Assembly (NCBI GenBank): GCA_964641965.1
Contig: CAZXLD010000049.1
Coordinates: forward strand, 1 to 36,807
Reading direction: 5' to 3'
Source: JAJDFU01 sp964641965
GTDB lineage: Bacteria; Bacteroidota; Bacteroidia; Chitinophagales; Saprospiraceae
Length of the DNA stretch: 36,807 nucleotides
A program made the position numbers and the translations under genes. The notes under the pieces were generated by a model. The model saw only the letters and a list, made by a program, of their open reading frames with translations, had not been told where the DNA came from and searched no databases. Within the stretch, counting starts at the first letter, position 1. Every line of letters starts with the position of its first letter. This document shows, piece after piece, positions 33,169 to 36,807 of this stretch.

Positions 33169-35004
33169 CTATTCCGTAAACAGGATCTCGCTCCGTTCCG
33201 AAATGCCATTTTCATTGAAAGCCTCCACCTGGTAGTAATATCCTTGGTCCGTGTTAAGGGCACGGAGCTCGTAATTCGGTTCGCCGTACAGCAAGGCCGA
33301 CAAATTGAGGCGATCCTCCTGAATGCCCCAATAAATCACATAGCCGGTCGCCCCTGCCACCGCATCCCAACGCAGGTCTGCGTTACGGCGGTCGGATTGC
33401 CGGTCCACTTGGAAGTTGGCCGGCTTAGCAGGGGCGGGCTCTCTGCCGTTACCGAAGATCCGAAGTTCGGAGATCGATAAATAATCCTGCGGACAATAAA
33501 CATGCTGGTACCGGATATAACGTGCAGCTACAGGCTGCTCCAGTTCCATGTACGCATGGGGTCGGTCCTCCTGCGATTCTGAAAAATCGACAACGGTTTT
33601 CCAGTTTTCCCGATCGGAAGAAGCTTGTAGTATAAACTGATGCTTGAGCGTATCCGGCCGACCGAAAATGGTACTGTTGAAATCCTGGAAGTTAATCTGC
33701 ACGGCCTTGACATCCATTACCTTTTCCAAGTCTACCTCTACAAAAATAGAATCTGCATTTACCGCAGATACCCAGTAGGACCGAATCTCCTCATCATTGA
33801 TCTGCCTGATATCGAATTCACGGATCTGCTCTTGCATGTAGCCTTGTTCGCTTTCGTCTACTACATTGATATCTTTTTCCACCAGTGGGGCATTCGTCCG
33901 AACGGGCTTCTTATAAGAAAGGAGCATCCAGCCGGTGAAACGGTTTTTATGATCGGCTGTTTGTTCTGCATTCGGTAAATAGTGCGGGTAGTCTCCATAA
34001 GCGGTATTTACCCACATTTGGCCGTCCTCCTCAAAACCGGCCGGATACATACCAAGGCGCCGCTCAAATTTAAAGTTGACCGAGATTGCCATGGTTGCAA
34101 AATGCCACCAATCCCCTTCTCTACCTTTTACTGTGCTGCCATGACCAGACCCTTTCAAAAAACCGCCGGGCTTATAGCTTACCGGATTATAAGGTGCATA
34201 TTCAAACGGCCCCAACGGACTGGAGGCGGTATACACGCCGTCTGCGTATACGTTCCACTGGGTGCCTGGTGCGCCATATTCGAGATAGTAAGTACCGTCG
34301 TGTTTAATCATCCAGGGGCCCTCAATAAATGGCTTGAGTTCGGAGCGATGGTCTTGCCCAAATCGTTCCCAGCCGTGTTCTTCAGGATCGAGGTTGAACA
34401 ACTCAACCTGTTCACCTATGGGAATGTAATAGTTGTCGGGATCCAGTTCGATACCATGAATCGGCCACTTATTGGAAGATTCCTCATAGAGAAAAACCCG
34501 CCCGTCATCATCTACAAACAGAGCTGGGTCTTGCACCCCGCGCGGCACATTGATCACGGCAAAATTGGTTGTCCAATCCCCCACTTCAGGATTACTGGTT
34601 TCAATTACGGCTCCTCGACCGGAGGGGTCTCCTAGTAATATGAGCTTGTCTCCATGAACAGCGGCAGCCGGTGCATTACTGCCATTGAAATACCAGCTTT
34701 GCGGTCGAATAAAACGCCAGTTGCCCAAGTCTTCCGACACCCAGTATCCGTGAGACCGAGTTACAAACAGATAGTATTTCCCTTTGAAAAGGACGATGGC
34801 CGGATCAGCTCCTGAACGATAAGAGACATTGTTACGGGCTCGATAATGCGACATATAACTGTAGTCCAGGTCGATTGGATTGCAATAGGTCTGGTAGTTT
34901 TTTTGATTTGGTGCTTCACCGATTGCATTATTTGTTGATGAATCCGGGGAAGTACAGGCCAGTACCCAAGTCAGAAAAATCAGCATCCAGAAGCGAGTAG
35001 ACAT
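33169..35004 (-). CDS. GH43-family glycoside hydrolase lipoprotein with F5/8 and FnIII domains
   Basis: A 611-residue lipoprotein (WVLAC, lipid Cys at 17). The five-bladed propeller of GH43 occupies about 40-345. Its expected triad is visible: D67 in YRSGADPAI, D159 in GVQDPALF and E228 in FIEGPWMI. Next comes a coagulation-factor 5/8-like carbohydrate-binding domain (about 410-520; KAVQINFQDF, FILQASSDRENWKTVVDF, ARYIRYQHV). A fibronectin type III domain completes the protein (about 525-611; WDAVAGATGYVIYWG, YYYQVEAFNENG). GH43 members remove arabinofuranose, xylose or galactose, and the subfamily is not resolvable by eye. It is the promoter-proximal gene of the minus-strand cluster, so its upstream region (35005-35275) should contain the cluster promoter; I saw no exact -7 box there. 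Confidence 0.92.
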   Translation of the reverse strand: MSTRFWMLIFLTWVLACTSPDSSTNNAIGEAPNQKNYQTYCNPIDLDYSYMSHYRARNNVSYRSGADPAIVLFKGKYYLFVTRSHGYWVSEDLGNWRFIRPQSWYFNGSNAPAAAVHGDKLILLGDPSGRGAVIETSNPEVGDWTTNFAVINVPRGVQDPALFVDDDGRVFLYEESSNKWPIHGIELDPDNYYIPIGEQVELFNLDPEEHGWERFGQDHRSELKPFIEGPWMIKHDGTYYLEYGAPGTQWNVYADGVYTASSPLGPFEYAPYNPVSYKPGGFLKGSGHGSTVKGREGDWWHFATMAISVNFKFERRLGMYPAGFEEDGQMWVNTAYGDYPHYLPNAEQTADHKNRFTGWMLLSYKKPVRTNAPLVEKDINVVDESEQGYMQEQIREFDIRQINDEEIRSYWVSAVNADSIFVEVDLEKVMDVKAVQINFQDFNSTIFGRPDTLKHQFILQASSDRENWKTVVDFSESQEDRPHAYMELEQPVAARYIRYQHVYCPQDYLSISELRIFGNGREPAPAKPANFQVDRQSDRRNADLRWDAVAGATGYVIYWGIQEDRLNLSALLYGEPNYELRALNTDQGYYYQVEAFNENGISERSEILFTE

Positions 35005-35241
35005 GGTAGAAGGCTTTTAATCGATCTGATCAATATGAGAAAACTGGACGGCTTGACCAAACCGGAACCCTTTTTCTTGATGGCTTGCAGGCGCTAAATA
35101 GCCAGTAGATGATAGGACTGGAGAGATAGGTTACCTCGTGAAAACTTTCGATGCGCTAAACCTTATCAACACGGAAGTACAATCACTTCCTAAAGTTTCA
35201 ATAAATAAGGTCTATACAAAGGCCAGACTCGAGGAAAATTT

Positions 35242-35249
35242 TACCTTCG
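35242..35249 (+). promoter_or_regulatory. Possible -7 promoter box for the small membrane protein gene
   Basis: TACCTTCG differs from TAnnTTTG at one base and lies 26 bases before ATG 35276. No TTG is seen at the usual -33 distance, so support is weak. Confidence 0.3.
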
Positions 35250-35275
35250 CTTCCGTATTTAGATTTAGTCTAAAG

Positions 35276-35662
35276 ATGAAAAGACTTCTTTTGGTAGCCT
35301 TTTTAATTAGCCTGCTGGGAACAGGTGCCGAATTGTTGCTTCTAGAACACACACAAGATGGATGGCAGCTTATTCCGGTAGTACTCATTGGAATAGGGCT
35401 CCTCGCTTTCCTTTGGCTATGGTCTGTAAAATCCCTTGCAAGTAAGCAATCGTTTCGTGGATTGATGCTGCTTTTCATGCTCAGCGGACTGGTTGGATTA
35501 TTGCTGCATTATAATGGCAATATGGCCTTTGAGTTGGAAATGTACCCCTCTATGAAAGGCGCTGAACTGGTCTGGGAGACTTTAAAAGGAGCTACACCGG
35601 TGTTGGCCCCCGGCAGCATGATCGCTACTGGACTGTTGGGTTGGGCTTATACCCTTAGCTAG
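35276..35662 (+). CDS. Small integral membrane protein of unknown function
   Basis: A 128-residue protein with four predicted transmembrane helices: about 3-22 (LLLVAFLISLLGTGAELLLL), 33-49 (PVVLIGIGLLAFLWLWS), 62-78 (GLMLLFMLSGLVGLLLH) and 110-126 (APGSMIATGLLGWAYTL). ATG 35276 is preferred over GTG 35138, because the first 46 residues of the longer frame are unlike a membrane protein and a near-consensus -7 box lies just upstream of 35276. No family is recognised. The helix-hairpin-helix lipoprotein gene starts 47 bp downstream and is probably co-transcribed. It is divergent from the GH43 gene. Confidence 0.65.
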   Translation: MKRLLLVAFLISLLGTGAELLLLEHTQDGWQLIPVVLIGIGLLAFLWLWSVKSLASKQSFRGLMLLFMLSGLVGLLLHYNGNMAFELEMYPSMKGAELVWETLKGATPVLAPGSMIATGLLGWAYTLS

Positions 35663-35709
35663 AAAAATCAACTTTCTCAATCACATCATTTATCAAAAAC
35701 AGATTCATT

Positions 35710-36396
35710 ATGCAACGTTTCATCTGGTTGATACTTATTGCAGGCCTTGCTTTCAATTGTGGAGGAGGAGCCAATACAGGGGAGGAACTAACGGCTGTCG
35801 GCGAGGAAGCATCAAACACCATGGAAACCCACGAAGCTGTAGTGCTTAATCCCAACCTAGCTTCCAAAGAGGAATTACTCGCTTTATCCCAAATCGACGA
35901 GAGTTTAGTGCAGCAGGTGCTTGACGGACGGCCTTTTTTGAATATGAAAGACTTCCATCAAGTGTTGGCCGGTGTTATGGATGAAAGTTCAATGGAGGAG
36001 TTCTTGACTTCTTGTTTCGTTCCCTTAAACTTGAATACTGCCACTGAAGAGGAATTTTTGATGGTTCCTGGCGTAGGGGACAAGATGGCTCACGAATTTG
36101 AGGAATACCGGCCCTACAAAAAAGTTGCTCAATTCCGTCGAGAGATGGGCAAATATGTGGATGAGGCTGAGATCGCCCGTTATGAGAAATACGTTTTTGT
36201 GCCCATCGAATTGAATACTTCGACGGAAGAAGAGATTCTAGCCCTTCCCGGGGTGGGTAAAAAAATGGCGCATGAATTTGAAGAATACCGGCCGTATAAA
36301 AGCATGGAGCAGTTTCGCCGGGAAATCGGAAAATACGTGGACGATAAAGAACTCGCCCGTTTGGAACGCTTTGTGTATTTGGAACCCATGAACTAG
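35710..36396 (+). CDS. Lipoprotein with three tandem helix-hairpin-helix (ComEA-like) repeats
   Basis: A 228-residue protein. The lipoprotein signal MQRFIWLILIAGLAFNC places the lipid Cys at 17, followed by a short glycine- and glutamate-rich linker. Three units follow, each about 60 residues: a degenerate one (about 46-104, LNPNLASKEELLALSQIDE) and two near-identical ones (105-164 and 165-224). The latter contain LNTATEEEFLMVPGVGDKMAHEFEEYRPY and LNTSTEEEILALPGVGKKMAHEFEEYRPY, with the PGVG hairpin of DNA-binding HhH motifs. ComEA-type HhH proteins bind incoming DNA in the periplasm during natural transformation. A lipid-anchored multi-repeat form may do likewise, or may use HhH for protein contacts. 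A strong terminator follows. Confidence 0.85.
   Translation: MQRFIWLILIAGLAFNCGGGANTGEELTAVGEEASNTMETHEAVVLNPNLASKEELLALSQIDESLVQQVLDGRPFLNMKDFHQVLAGVMDESSMEEFLTSCFVPLNLNTATEEEFLMVPGVGDKMAHEFEEYRPYKKVAQFRREMGKYVDEAEIARYEKYVFVPIELNTSTEEEILALPGVGKKMAHEFEEYRPYKSMEQFRREIGKYVDDKELARLERFVYLEPMN
36022..36381 (+). repeat. Two tandem 180-bp coding repeats in the HhH lipoprotein gene
   Basis: Bases 36022-36201 and 36202-36381 encode the second and third HhH units and are strongly similar at the DNA level, for example around GAATACCGGCC in both copies. This indicates a comparatively recent in-frame duplication, while the first unit (from about 35845) has diverged. Confidence 0.8.
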
Positions 36397-36436
36397 CCAA
36401 ATTTATTTAGGATTTCCAACCGTTCTGAAAGGAAAG

Positions 36437-36472
36437 AAAAAAGTCCTGTGGGAAGCTGCAGGGCTTTTTTTT
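36437..36472 (+). terminator. Intrinsic terminator after the HhH lipoprotein gene
   Basis: AGTCCTG and CAGGGCT form a seven-base stem with one G-T pair around a loop of about ten bases, followed by a run of eight T residues. It begins about 40 bases after the stop codon. Confidence 0.85.
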
Positions 36473-36754
36473 CATGCCGTCAGTAAAAGCGCATGATTAA
36501 GAGCTGATCAATTCGAAATAAAGGCCACAATAACCCTTATCAATTCATTCCATCTCGGTTCATTTCACCTTTGAAGGTGTTCAATTCACTCGTATTCTGC
36601 TATCAACCCATCACTAAATGCTTCAACTTTAGAATTGTAGAAAAAATACTCTGAACTCAAACCACTTTAAAATGAAAATGCCACTTTAAAACGACTTCTT
36701 TTTCGTCTACTTTACGTTAACCCGGAAAATTCATCGAATATTCCGCCCAAAGGG

Positions 36755-36785
36755 CTGACGAATTGCAAAGTTTTGCAATTGTCAG
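36755..36785. repeat. Imperfect 31-bp palindrome
   Basis: CTGAC, one unpaired G, and AATTGCAAA pair with TTTGCAATT and GTCAG across a GT centre. The inner 20 bases (36761-36780) are symmetric except for the centre. It overlaps a second stem to its right, so the two structures are mutually exclusive. Confidence 0.55.
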
Positions 36786-36804
36786 GGCTATCAAGTCCTG
36801 ACAA
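36779..36804. repeat. Inverted repeat overlapping the preceding palindrome
   Basis: TTGTCAGG (36779-36786) and CCTGACAA (36797-36804) are exact eight-base arms around a ten-base loop. No T-tract follows within the window. It shares bases 36779-36785 with the palindrome to its left. Confidence 0.55.
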
Positions 36805-36807
36805 GGT

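Larger units (their letters stand above)
36473..36807. other. Non-coding right edge rich in palindromes
   Basis: About 335 A/T-rich bases with no supported gene. Apart from the elements at 36755-36804, there is a short palindrome CACCTT-TG-AAGGTG at 36566-36579. The stretch is probably an upstream region of a gene beyond the window. Confidence 0.45.

Noticed and set aside
33982..34635. 217-codon plus-strand open frame inside the GH43 gene
   Set aside because: It is antisense to a clear GH43 domain with intact catalytic residues, and its translation resembles no family.
1..36807. CRISPR array, integrase, transposase, toxin-antitoxin or phage genes
   Set aside because: Searched for by eye; no regularly spaced repeats and no proteins of these families were recognised.

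Overview
The window comes from a member of the Bacteroidota, most likely a marine, polysaccharide-degrading saprospirian (Lewinella-like) bacterium. This rests on a type IX secretion (T9SS) C-terminal sorting domain, several TonB-dependent outer-membrane receptors with carboxypeptidase-regulatory-like N-terminal domains, many lipoprotein glycan enzymes, the rpsF-rpsR-rplI order, and promoter -7 boxes of the TAnnTTTG type. The genus is inferred only.

Layout. 1-2.1 kb: serC (phosphoserine aminotransferase) followed 3 bp later by a YgjP/DUF45-type zinc metallopeptidase gene, with a promoter firing off the left edge. 2.3-11.4 kb: a catabolic locus built around a LacI-family regulator. On the minus strand a TonB-dependent receptor, a beta-helix T9SS protein, an exported enolase-superfamily (mandelate racemase-like) enzyme and a small SnoaL-like protein follow one another. 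On the plus strand lie the lacI-type gene and a GH28 (polygalacturonase-like) lipoprotein. Three sites sharing the core CAANCGNTTG lie between these genes, one inside a near-perfect 26-bp palindrome, and look like the regulator's operators. No SusD gene is present. 11.4-12.3 kb: gene debris, including a frameshifted C-terminal remnant of a FecA-like receptor. 12.3-13.6 kb: the ribosomal operon rpsF-rpsR-rplI (minus strand) with a clear promoter box and a strong terminator.

13.9-20.9 kb (plus strand): a GH29-like alpha-L-fucosidase with an unusual residue at the expected nucleophile position, a DUF302 protein preceded by a Crp-like palindrome, an unrecognised secreted protein, a membrane-anchored flavodoxin-like protein, a thioredoxin-fold lipoprotein, an SGNH hydrolase and the truncated 3' end of a T9SS-sorted protein gene.

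21.1-35.0 kb: a sulfated-polysaccharide utilisation cluster. Two S1 sulfatases read rightward and converge on a minus-strand run, in transcription order GH43-F5/8-FnIII lipoprotein, third S1 sulfatase, outer-membrane beta-barrel receptor (PF14905 type), a large LamG-containing protein and a smaller secreted protein. The last two are tandem paralogs of a family I cannot name and are the best candidates for an undescribed glycan-active enzyme family. The likely scheme is binding and cleavage of a sulfated glycan at the surface (LamG/paralog pair, GH43), desulfation by the three sulfatases, and import through the beta-barrel, again without a SusC/SusD pair. The substrate cannot be read from sequence; the GH29 gene 7-11 kb away makes a fucose-containing sulfated glycan possible.

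35.3-36.8 kb: a small four-helix membrane protein, a lipoprotein with three tandem helix-hairpin-helix (ComEA-like) repeats followed by a terminator, and a non-coding right edge with overlapping palindromes. No tRNA, rRNA, CRISPR array, transposase or integrase was seen.
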